Positions 5,598 through 11,881 of a DNA stretch of 11,881 bases are shown piece after piece (position 1 is the stretch's first letter; every line of letters begins with the position of its first letter). The position numbers were made by a program, and so were the translations under genes. Under the pieces are notes generated by a model. It worked only from the letters and a program-made list of their open reading frames with translations. It did no database searches and was not told the origin of the DNA. The stretch lies in assembly GCA_021784205.1 (NCBI GenBank), contig JAJXTB010000088.1, positions 1 to 11,881 on the forward strand, given 5' to 3'. Source of the stretch: Actinomycetes bacterium (GTDB lineage: Bacteria; Actinomycetota; Acidimicrobiia; Acidimicrobiales; RAAP-2).

Positions 5598-6482
5598 TTG
5601 AACTCGGTCGCACTGCTCAGCGCCGCGAAGGATGGCATCCTCACCGGGGCGGTCTACGCCCTGATGGCCACGGGTCTCACCCTGATCTTCGGCGTCATGG
5701 ACATCATCAACCTGGCCCAGGGGATCCTCGTGATCCTCGGCGCCTACCTGAGCTACGCGCTGCAGGTGCACTGGGGCATCGACCTCTTCGTCGGCCTGCT
5801 GATCACGATCCCGCTGATGTTCATCGTCGGGGTCGTGATCGAGCGGGCCTTCATCGGGCGCCTAAAGGGCCCCGAGAAGACGGCGATGTCGATCCTGGTC
5901 ACCTACGCGGTGTCGCTGCTGATCGAGGGGACGCTCAACATGGTCTTCTCGGTCAATGACGTCCAGCTCCACGGATGGTACGTGGCGAAGTCCTTCGCCA
6001 TCGGTTCAATCCACTTCGGCTACATCTACGTCGCCGGATTCATCCTGGCCGCAGTGCTACTGAGTTCGCTGTACATCATGCTGTATCGCACCCGATTCGG
6101 GGTGAGCGTTCGCGCGTCGCTTGCCGACCAGACCTCCGCGGCTCTGGTCGGCATCGACGTGCGGCGCGTGTCGACCATCACCTTCGGCATCGGCGTGGCC
6201 ATCACCGCGGCCGGCGGGATGGTCTACGGGGCGACGAACTCCTTCAACGCCTCTTCGAGTTACGACCTCATCTCGCGCTTGCTCACGATCATCGTGCTCG
6301 GCGGGATGGGCAGCCTCGGCGGCGCCATGCTCGCCGGTGTCGGCATGGTCTTCATCGGCGACATGGTGGGCGTCCTCTGGTCGCCCGTGTGGAGCTCGAT
6401 GTCCTACTTTGTCGTGCTCGTGATCGTGCTGCTCTTTCGTCCGCAGGGTCTCTTCGGCAAGCTGTCTGCGAGGGTCGCCTGA
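5598..6482 (+). CDS. livH: ABC transporter permease, LivH family
   Basis: One of two membrane subunits forming the import channel, 294 residues with about eight hydrophobic segments. The N-terminal ILTGAVYALMATGLTL and IFGVMDIINLAQG stretches are LivH hallmarks. The cytoplasmic coupling region around residues 165-195 (RTRFGVSVRA to LVGIDVRR) contacts the ATPases, and IIVLGGMGSLGGAMLAG plus a terminal RPQGLFGK complete the family pattern. The TTG at 5598 is taken as the start because it gives the normal short N-terminus and a G-run lies about 10 bases upstream; the next Met (residue 23) would remove the first helix. The stop shares one base with the livM start. Symbol denotes family; leucine or isoleucine transport is not implied. 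Confidence 0.93.
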   Translation: MNSVALLSAAKDGILTGAVYALMATGLTLIFGVMDIINLAQGILVILGAYLSYALQVHWGIDLFVGLLITIPLMFIVGVVIERAFIGRLKGPEKTAMSILVTYAVSLLIEGTLNMVFSVNDVQLHGWYVAKSFAIGSIHFGYIYVAGFILAAVLLSSLYIMLYRTRFGVSVRASLADQTSAALVGIDVRRVSTITFGIGVAITAAGGMVYGATNSFNASSSYDLISRLLTIIVLGGMGSLGGAMLAGVGMVFIGDMVGVLWSPVWSSMSYFVVLVIVLLFRPQGLFGKLSARVA

Positions 6483-7498
6483 TGCTCCAGAAGAAGAACC
6501 TCTGGTGGGTGCTGGCCGCCGCCGTCTTCGCCCTGTTCCCGATCGTGGTGACCAACCCGCTCTACACGACTATCGCAGTGTTCACCGTCATCTACATGGC
6601 GTGCGCGACGTCGTGGAACATGTTCTCGGGATACTCGGGCTACATCGCCCTGGGCTCGGCCGTCTTCTACGGCTCGGGCGCCTACACGATGGCCTTGCTC
6701 TCGATTCACCTGCACATGGCCGCCGGATCGGGCCAGTTCTGGCTGGTTCCGGTCGGCGGACTGGTCGCGATGGCCTTCGCCGCGCCGATCGGCTGGATCG
6801 CGTTGCGCGTGCGGCGTCACACGTTCGTGGTGATCACGATCGCGGTGTTCTTCATCTTCCAGTTGGCGGCGATCAACTTCGGCTTCACCGGCGGCACGTC
6901 GGGGCTGAACCTGCCCTTCATCACCTGGGGATTCCAGAACTACAACACGCCCTTCTACTACGTCGGCCTGATCCTCGTGGTCTTCGCCACGCTGCTCTCA
7001 ATTGTCGTTCGGCGTTCGCGATTCGGCCTGCAGCTGCTCGCGATTCGCGACGACGAGGACCGCGCGCTGGGACTCGGGGTGAAGGTGAGCGCGGTCAAGA
7101 TCACCGGATTTACGATGTCGGCCTTCACGGTGGGCATGGCCGGGGCGCTCTACGCGATGTTCGTCGGCCAGATCTACCCGCAGTTCGTCTTCGACCCGAT
7201 GTTCGACGTCAGCATCGCGCTGATGACCTTCCTGGGCGGTCTCGGCACGCTGACCGGGCCCCTGCTGGGCGCGTTGATCCTCGAGGCCAGCCAGCAGTAC
7301 CTCACGGTGACCTTCTCCAACGGGTCGCTCTATCTGATCCTCTTCGGCGCGCTCTTTCTCATCGTGATCATCTTCATGCCCCAGGGAATCGTTGTCTACT
7401 TGCGCGACCGCATCACGAAGCGCGTCGAGCGCGAGCGTGCCGCCGTCGCGGCGAATGACGCCGCCAGCCCCGACGTGGCCCTGGGAGGTGCGCGATGA
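6482..7498 (+). CDS. livM: ABC transporter permease, LivM family
   Basis: Second channel subunit, 338 residues and strongly hydrophobic. Family marks are WNMFSGYSGYIALGSAVFYG (45-64), FTGGTSGLNLP (135-145), the coupling-loop segment LAIRDDEDRALGLGV (186-200) and FLGGLGTLTGPLLGA (250-264). About 30 residues after the last helix form a charged tail (ITKRVERERAAV) reaching into the cytoplasm. The frame is open far upstream, back to 5975, but that part only shadows livH. ATG 6482 overlaps the livH stop by one base, has GAGGG upstream and gives the expected N-terminus. The end overlaps livG by 4 bp (ATGA). Confidence 0.94.
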   Translation: MLQKKNLWWVLAAAVFALFPIVVTNPLYTTIAVFTVIYMACATSWNMFSGYSGYIALGSAVFYGSGAYTMALLSIHLHMAAGSGQFWLVPVGGLVAMAFAAPIGWIALRVRRHTFVVITIAVFFIFQLAAINFGFTGGTSGLNLPFITWGFQNYNTPFYYVGLILVVFATLLSIVVRRSRFGLQLLAIRDDEDRALGLGVKVSAVKITGFTMSAFTVGMAGALYAMFVGQIYPQFVFDPMFDVSIALMTFLGGLGTLTGPLLGALILEASQQYLTVTFSNGSLYLILFGALFLIVIIFMPQGIVVYLRDRITKRVERERAAVAANDAASPDVALGGAR

Positions 7499-8280
7499 CG
7501 ACTCTCCTCAGCGCCTCCGGCGTCTCGCGGGCCTTCGGCGGCCTCCAGGCGCTCTCACTGTGCAACCTCGAGGTGGAAAAAGGCTCGATCACCGGTCTGA
7601 TCGGACCCAACGGCTCGGGCAAGACCACCCTCTTCAACGTGATCACCGGCTACGTCAAGCCCGACGCCGGGACCATCACCTTCAACGGACAGGACATCAC
7701 CAACGCGCGCCCCGACGTGGTCTTCTCCCTCGGGGTGGGCCGTACGTTCCAGCTGACGCGGATCTTCTCGCGCATCAGCGTGCTCGAGAACATGCTCATT
7801 GCCACCCAGCACGACGAGAGCTGGCTGCGAGGACTGCTGCGCTCGAAGTCCTCCAAGACCGAGGTCGACAACGCGATGGAGCTGCTCGACTTCGTGGGCA
7901 TCGCCAAGCTCGCCGACCTGCAGGCGGGCGCCCTCTCCTACGGCCAGCGCAAGCTCCTCGAGCTCGCCTACGTGCTGGTGGCCGACCCGGACGTGATCCT
8001 GCTCGACGAGCCCGCCGGCGGGGTCAACCTGACCCTGATCAACGGGATCGCCGAGAAGATCCGCACCCTCAACAAGGCCGGCAAGACCTTCCTGATCGTC
8101 GAGCACAACATGGAGTTCGTGATGAGCCTGTGCGACTCGGTGACCGTCATGCACCAGGGCTCGAACCTGGTGACGGGCACCCCGGCCGAGGTTCGTGCGA
8201 ACCCGCTGGTGCTCGACGCCTACCTCGGCGGCGGCGACGACGGCGAGGACGACCTGCGTGAGGCGGTGGCCAGTGCCTGA
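7495..8280 (+). CDS. livG: ABC transporter ATP-binding protein, LivG family
   Basis: One of two ATPases powering import, 261 residues, at the cytoplasmic face of the permeases. All nucleotide-binding motifs are intact: Walker A GPNGSGKT (37-44), Q-loop Gln86 in GRTFQ, signature LSYGQ (147-151), Walker B VILLDEP (167-173) with catalytic Glu172, and H-loop His204 in VEHNM. PAGGVN after Walker B and the GRTFQ segment are typical of LivG. The C-terminus DDGEDDLREA is unusually acidic. ATG 7495 is preceded by GGGAGG at a spacing of six, overlaps livM by 4 bp, and the gene end overlaps livF by 8 bp, implying coupled translation. Confidence 0.96.
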   Translation: MTTLLSASGVSRAFGGLQALSLCNLEVEKGSITGLIGPNGSGKTTLFNVITGYVKPDAGTITFNGQDITNARPDVVFSLGVGRTFQLTRIFSRISVLENMLIATQHDESWLRGLLRSKSSKTEVDNAMELLDFVGIAKLADLQAGALSYGQRKLLELAYVLVADPDVILLDEPAGGVNLTLINGIAEKIRTLNKAGKTFLIVEHNMEFVMSLCDSVTVMHQGSNLVTGTPAEVRANPLVLDAYLGGGDDGEDDLREAVASA

Positions 8281-9037
8281 GACCCCCTTCGTTGACTTCA
8301 AGGGAGTAGTCGCCGGCTACGGCGGCGGCGACGTGTTGAAGGGCGTCGACTTCAGTGTCGCCCAGGGCGGCGTGACCTGCATCGTCGGGCCCAACGGCTC
8401 GGGCAAGTCGACGCTGCTAAAGACCGTGAGCGGACTGGTCAAGCCGCGCCTGGGCGAGATCTGGTTCAAGGGCGAGAACCTCGTGGGCAAGAGCCCGCGC
8501 GAGATCTTGAAGATGGGCATCGTCCAGGTCCCCCAGAACCACAGCCTCTTTCGCGAGATGACCGTCGAGCAGAACGTCGAGCTCGGCGCGTTCCTAGAGC
8601 GCGACAAGAAGGTCATCGCGACACGCCTCGAGCGCATCCGCACGATGTTTCCGATCGTGGCCGAGCGCGCCAAGGACAAGGCCGGCGCCCTCTCGGGTGG
8701 CCAGCAGCGGCTCGTCGAGTTCGCGCGCTGCCTGATGCTCGAACCCGACCTGGTCGTGCTGGACGAGCCCTCGATGGGACTCGACCCCAAGACGCTGCGC
8801 GTGATGTTCGCGACGATCAAGATGATGAACGAGGCCGGGCGCACCGTCTTGCTCGTCGAGCAGAACGCCCGACAGGCACTCAAGCTGAGCCAGCACGGCG
8901 TGGTCTTGGAGAACGGGCGCGTGCGCCTCTCGGGCACGGGCAGCGAGGTCTTGAACAATCCGGAGATCGGCGCGCTCTACCTCGGTGGTTCGCTCGAAGA
9001 GGCGAGCCACGCGGCGAGCGAGAAGGGACAGGCATGA
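8273..9037 (+). CDS. livF: ABC transporter ATP-binding protein, LivF family
   Basis: The second ATPase, pairing with LivG; 254 residues. Walker A GPNGSGKS (39-46), Q-loop Gln88 in VPQN, signature LSGGQ (140-144) and Walker B VVLDEPS with Glu165 are all present. The H-loop position is Gln in LLVEQNAR, which is normal for LivF and does not signal a defect. The start is GTG 8273: it gives the usual short N-terminus (MPETPFVDFKGVVAGYG), has GAGG nearby, and overlaps livG by 8 bp; the frame extends further upstream only as a shadow of livG. The end overlaps the dehydrogenase gene by 4 bp (ATGA), tying transport and catabolism into one transcript. Confidence 0.96.
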   Translation: MPETPFVDFKGVVAGYGGGDVLKGVDFSVAQGGVTCIVGPNGSGKSTLLKTVSGLVKPRLGEIWFKGENLVGKSPREILKMGIVQVPQNHSLFREMTVEQNVELGAFLERDKKVIATRLERIRTMFPIVAERAKDKAGALSGGQQRLVEFARCLMLEPDLVVLDEPSMGLDPKTLRVMFATIKMMNEAGRTVLLVEQNARQALKLSQHGVVLENGRVRLSGTGSEVLNNPEIGALYLGGSLEEASHAASEKGQA

Positions 9038-9960
9038 CCGGCACTGTGCACGTCGGATGGATCGGCTGTGGCCGGATGGGCACCGCCATGGCGCGGCGCC
9101 TGGTCGCCGCCGGCGTCGACCTCTCGGTCACCAATCGCACCCGCGCCAAGGCCGAGGTGCTCGGCGCCCTGGGCGCGACGGTCGTCGAGCGGCCGGTGGA
9201 CCTGGCGACGAGCGACATCGTCTTCGTGATGGTCTCGGCCAACGCGGACTTAGAAGAGGTCGTCACCGGCCCCGACGGGGTGCTGAGCGGCGAGTCGGTG
9301 CCGCGCATCGTCGTGGACTGCTCCACGGTATCGACCGAGACCTCGGCGGGGGTGCGCGCGGCCTGCGCCGCGCGCGGCGTCTCGTTCCTCGCGGCTCCCG
9401 TGAGCGGCAACCCTAAGGTCGTCGCCTCGGGCCGCCTGACGATGGCCGTCTCGGGTCCGCGCGCGGCCTATGAGGAGGTCGCCCCCTACTTCGCCGAGCT
9501 CGGCACCGGCGCGACCTACGTGGGCGAGGGCGAAGGTGCGCGCCTGGTCAAGATCTGTCACAACATGATGCTCGGCATCGTCACCCAGGCGATGGCTGAG
9601 ATCACGGTGCTCGCCGAGAAGGGCGGCATCGAGCGCAACGCCTGGCTCGCGTTCTTGAACGACTCGGTGATGGGCTCGATGTTCACCCGCTACAAGTCGC
9701 CGGCCTTCGTGAACCTCGACTTCACGCCAACCTTCACGCCGACGCTGCTGCGCAAGGACTTCGACCTCGGCATGCACGCGGCCTACGAGCACGACGTCTC
9801 CATGCCGGTCTCAGCGCTCGTCACCGAGCTGGTCAAGGCCACGATCGGCGCGGGATACGAGAATCAGGACTTCGCGGTGCTGCTGTTGGAGGCGGCGCGT
9901 GCTTCGGGCGTTACCCTCGAATCGGAGAACGTCGTCGTCGACGACGGCCTGGGAGGCTGA
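9034..9960 (+). CDS. Beta-hydroxyacid dehydrogenase (3-hydroxyisobutyrate dehydrogenase-like oxidoreductase)
   Basis: A 308-residue cytoplasmic NAD(P)-dependent enzyme that oxidises beta-hydroxyacids or, in some family members, reduces semialdehydes. The Rossmann motif GWIGCGRMGTAMA is at 8-20. SVTNRTRAK (31-39) has the Asn-Arg-Thr pattern that in this family points to NADP(H), not NAD. The DCST segment (95-98), APVSG (121-125), catalytic Lys173 with Asn177 in KICHNM, and KDFDLG (241-246) complete the active site. The substrate loop reads SGNPKVVASGRL where the family usually has a glycine-rich SGG..GA..GTL, suggesting a different substrate from hydroxyisobutyrate. It overlaps livF by 4 bp and is followed after one base by the M24 gene. 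Catalytic competence looks intact; the substrate is unknown. Confidence 0.93.
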   Translation: MTGTVHVGWIGCGRMGTAMARRLVAAGVDLSVTNRTRAKAEVLGALGATVVERPVDLATSDIVFVMVSANADLEEVVTGPDGVLSGESVPRIVVDCSTVSTETSAGVRAACAARGVSFLAAPVSGNPKVVASGRLTMAVSGPRAAYEEVAPYFAELGTGATYVGEGEGARLVKICHNMMLGIVTQAMAEITVLAEKGGIERNAWLAFLNDSVMGSMFTRYKSPAFVNLDFTPTFTPTLLRKDFDLGMHAAYEHDVSMPVSALVTELVKATIGAGYENQDFAVLLLEAARASGVTLESENVVVDDGLGG

Positions 9961-9961
9961 G

Positions 9962-11212
9962 ATGCGCGAGGGCTTCGGACCGGTGATGAACACGCCCGGA
10001 CACATGGGCGTGGACTTCGAGACGCGGGTGAACTTTGAGCGCCTGCGCGACTACCGGCTCGCCCGAGCGCGCGCGGCCCTCGAGGCCAGCGAGTTCGGGG
10101 CCCTCTTGCTCTTCGACTTCTACAACATCCGCTACGTCTCGGGCACCTGGGTGGGCGGCGCCCTGGGCGACAAGATGACGCGCTACTGCCTTCTCACGCG
10201 CGGCGGCGAGCCGATCGTCTGGGACTTCGGCTCGGCCGCGCGACATCACAAGCTCTTCGCGCCCTGGCTCGAGCCCGACAACTGCCGCGCCGGGATGCTC
10301 GGGCTGCGCGGGGCGATCGCGCCGCGCGCCGGACTCTTCGAGTCGGCCGTCGTCGAGATCGTGGGGCTCTTAAAGGACGCCGGCGTCTACGACCAGCCGA
10401 TCGGCATCGACATCATCGAGCTGCCCTTCCTCTTCGAGATGCAAAAGGCTGGCGTCGAGGTGCGCGACGCCCAGCAGACGATGCTCGACGCGCGCGTGAT
10501 CAAGAACCAGGACGAGCTGATGCTCCTCAGCCAGGCCGCGGCCATGGTCGACGGCGTCTACCAGGACATCTTCGAGGCCTTAAAGCCCGGGGTGCGCGAG
10601 AACGAGATCGTGGCGCTCGCCAACAAGCGGCTCTACGAGATGGGCTCGGATCAGGTCGAGGCGATCAACTCGGTCTCGGGCGAGCGCTGCAACCCGCACC
10701 CGCACAACTTCACCGACCGCATCATCCGACCCGGTGATCAAGCCTTCTTTGACATCATCCACTCCTACAACGGGTACCGAACCTGCTACTACCGCACGAT
10801 GTCGGTGGGCAGCGCGACGCCGGTCCAACACGACGCCTACACCCAGGCGCGCGAGTGGATGGACAAGGCCATCGACCTGGTGGCCCCGGGCGTCGGCACC
10901 GACGAGATCGCGCGCGCCTGGCCCGCGGCGACCGAGTTCGGCTTCGCTGACGAGATGGCGGCCTTCGGCCTGCAGTTCGGACATGGTCTGGGGCTCGGGC
11001 TGCACGAGCGCCCGGTGATCAGCCGATTGAACTCTCTGAAGGACCCCATCGAGCTGAAGGTCGGCATGGTCTTCGCCCTGGAGACCTACTGCCCGGCGAG
11101 CGACGGCGTCTCGGCCGCGCGAATCGAGGAGGAGATCGTCGTCACCGAGAACGGTCCGGCGATCCTGACCAAGTTCCCCGCCCAAGAGCTCATGATCGCG
11201 AACAAGTACTAG
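9962..11212 (+). CDS. M24 (pita-bread) family protein with altered metal site; probable non-peptidase hydrolase or lyase
   Basis: A 416-residue protein with a creatinase-type N-terminal domain (about 20-175) and a C-terminal pita-bread domain (about 180-416). The five family metal positions read Asp264 (FFDIIHSY), Cys275 (GYRTCYYRT, where peptidases have Asp), His341 (FGHGLGLGLHE), Glu374 (ALETY) and Glu389 (ARIEEEIVV). The Cys replacement at exactly +11 from Asp264 argues against ordinary proline aminopeptidase activity. M24 relatives with other jobs include creatinase, ectoine hydrolase DoeA and the DMSP lyase DddP; the NPHPHNFTDRII and ALETYCPA stretches look somewhat DddP-like, from memory. 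No signal peptide, so it acts in the cytoplasm on an imported compound or intermediate. ATG 9962 follows GGGAGG; the frame is open upstream only within the dehydrogenase gene. Lies between the dehydrogenase and E1 alpha genes. Reaction unknown. Confidence 0.88.
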   Translation: MREGFGPVMNTPGHMGVDFETRVNFERLRDYRLARARAALEASEFGALLLFDFYNIRYVSGTWVGGALGDKMTRYCLLTRGGEPIVWDFGSAARHHKLFAPWLEPDNCRAGMLGLRGAIAPRAGLFESAVVEIVGLLKDAGVYDQPIGIDIIELPFLFEMQKAGVEVRDAQQTMLDARVIKNQDELMLLSQAAAMVDGVYQDIFEALKPGVRENEIVALANKRLYEMGSDQVEAINSVSGERCNPHPHNFTDRIIRPGDQAFFDIIHSYNGYRTCYYRTMSVGSATPVQHDAYTQAREWMDKAIDLVAPGVGTDEIARAWPAATEFGFADEMAAFGLQFGHGLGLGLHERPVISRLNSLKDPIELKVGMVFALETYCPASDGVSAARIEEEIVVTENGPAILTKFPAQELMIANKY

Positions 11213-11217
11213 GAGAG
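11211..11217 (+). promoter_or_regulatory. Ribosome-binding site of E1 alpha overlapping the upstream stop
   Basis: AGGAGAG begins inside the TAG stop (11210-11212) of the M24 gene and lies 3 bases before the ATG at 11221. Terminating ribosomes are therefore delivered directly to the E1 alpha start. Confidence 0.6.
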
Positions 11218-11220
11218 AGA

Positions 11221-11881
11221 ATGACGACGACCGCCCTCGATGTCAGCGCCAAGATCGCGCTCTATCGCACGCAGTACGAGCTGCGCCTCTTCGAGCAGCG
11301 CGCCTACGACCTGTTCTTGGAGAACCTCGTGAAGGGCACCAGCCACCTCGGCCTCGGCCAGGAGGCCATCGCCGCCGGCGTCGCCGCGGCCATGAAGCCC
11401 GGCGACTGGACGTTTGCCACCTATCGCGGGCACAACCACACCCTGGCGCGCGGCGTTCCCATGACCCCGGTGCTGGCTGAGCTGCTCGGGCGCGCCAACG
11501 GCCTGATGGCCGGCAAGGGCGGATCGATGCACCTGACCAGCGTCGAGCACGGCATGATGGGCAGCTACGCGATCATCGGGGCGCACCTGCCGATCGCCTG
11601 CGGCGCCGCCTGGAGCGCCAAGTACCGTGGGACCGACCAGGTCGCGGTGGCCTTCTTCGGTGACGGCACCACCAACATCGGCGCCTTCCACGAAGCGCTC
11701 AACTTCGCCGTCATCTGGGACCTGCCGGTCGTCTTCGTCTGCGAGAACAACCTCTGGATGGAGTACACGCGCACGAGCGAGGTGACGGCCGTTGCCAACC
11801 CGGCGGCCGATCGCGCGAGCGCCTACGGGCTCGAGTCGATCATCGTGGACGGCAACGACGCCGACGCCGTCTTTGAGGTCG
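11221..11881 (+). CDS. ThDP-dependent 2-oxoacid/acetoin dehydrogenase E1 alpha subunit (3' end cut by window edge)
   Basis: The first 220 residues of the E1 alpha subunit, which with E1 beta uses thiamine diphosphate to decarboxylate a 2-oxoacid (or cleave an alpha-hydroxyketone such as acetoin) and load the acyl group on the E2 lipoyl arm. Read directly in frame from ATG 11221; no stop occurs before the window ends, at a little over half the usual length. The ThDP motif begins GDGTTNIG at 147 and ends ENN at 175-177. TYRGHNHTLARG (67-78) holds the active-site-loop histidines and GKGGSMH (98-104) is conserved in E1 alpha. ENNLWMEYTRT is closer to acetoin-dehydrogenase-type E1 than to classic pyruvate dehydrogenase, a tentative distinction. 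E1 beta is expected immediately to the right. Its E2 partner is most likely the divergent gene at 1658-3037. Confidence 0.94.
   Translation, partial: MTTTALDVSAKIALYRTQYELRLFEQRAYDLFLENLVKGTSHLGLGQEAIAAGVAAAMKPGDWTFATYRGHNHTLARGVPMTPVLAELLGRANGLMAGKGGSMHLTSVEHGMMGSYAIIGAHLPIACGAAWSAKYRGTDQVAVAFFGDGTTNIGAFHEALNFAVIWDLPVVFVCENNLWMEYTRTSEVTAVANPAADRASAYGLESIIVDGNDADAVFEV

Noticed and set aside
4818..5771. 317-residue minus-strand frame opposite the binding-protein and livH genes
   Set aside because: Composition is rich in Arg, His, Asp and Val as expected of an antisense shadow in GC-rich DNA; no motif, and it spans two well-supported genes.
5975..6481. Upstream part of the long frame that ends with livM, suggesting a 507-residue fusion
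   Set aside because: The first 169 codons are a shadow of livH; the real start at 6482 has a ribosome-binding site and the normal LivM N-terminus.
6505..7458. 317-residue plus-strand frame inside livM
   Set aside because: Arg- and His-rich shadow frame; livM in the other frame has clear helices and family motifs.
7555..8301. 248-residue minus-strand frame opposite livG
   Set aside because: Antisense shadow of a fully motif-complete ATPase gene.
8867..8869. Gln in place of the H-loop His of the second ATPase as a sign of inactivity
   Set aside because: The LLVEQN form is standard for the LivF family.
9962..11212. Assignment of the M24 protein as DMSP lyase DddP, or of the locus as DMSP catabolism
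   Set aside because: Some segments resemble DddP, but the second-Asp position is Cys and the extra Asp two residues after the first is Ile. No other DMSP-specific gene is visible.
1..11881. tRNA or rRNA genes, CRISPR array, insertion sequence, integrase or attachment sites
   Set aside because: No repeat-spacer pattern, transposase motif or recognisable structural RNA was found on either strand by eye.

Overview
The window is GC-rich and densely coded, with GTG and TTG starts and many 1-8 bp overlaps between neighbouring genes. Together with the gene families (an actinobacterial-type short class I pyrophosphatase, TetR control, Liv-type ABC transport) this suggests a high-GC actinobacterium, possibly an Acidimicrobiia-like lineage. 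The placement is inferred from style and protein flavour and was not tested by any search.

Left edge (1-1082, + strand): the 3' part of an inorganic pyrophosphatase gene, then a 199-residue six-helix membrane protein of unknown function. The membrane gene runs 22 bp into the end of a convergent regulator gene.

Minus-strand operon (transcribed leftward from 4121 to 1061): an alpha/beta hydrolase resembling 2,6-dihydroxypseudooxynicotine (C-C bond) hydrolase, a lipoyl-dependent 2-oxoacid dehydrogenase E2 acyltransferase with two tandem peripheral-subunit-binding domains, and a TetR-family regulator. The genes overlap or nearly touch.

Divergent control region (4122-4346): a plausible housekeeping promoter (TTGACG-17 bp-TATGGT) faces the rightward operon. 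A perfect 7+3+7 bp palindrome sits where transcription should start and is the best candidate operator for the TetR protein. The rightward leader also has four G-runs and a short upstream reading frame overlapping the first gene.

Plus-strand operon (4347 to beyond 11881): a complete branched-chain-amino-acid-type ABC importer (substrate-binding protein, LivH, LivM, LivG, LivF), a beta-hydroxyacid dehydrogenase, an M24 'pita-bread' protein with a non-canonical metal site, and the start of a ThDP-dependent E1 alpha subunit cut by the window edge.

The two divergent operons read as one catabolic system: import, C-N or related bond hydrolysis by the M24 protein, oxidation or reduction of a hydroxyacid or semialdehyde, C-C hydrolysis, and oxidative transfer of an acyl group to CoA by the E1/E2 complex, under one TetR switch. 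Each family assignment is well supported. The substrate, the order of steps and the idea of a single pathway are inference. I recognise no named pathway with this exact gene set.
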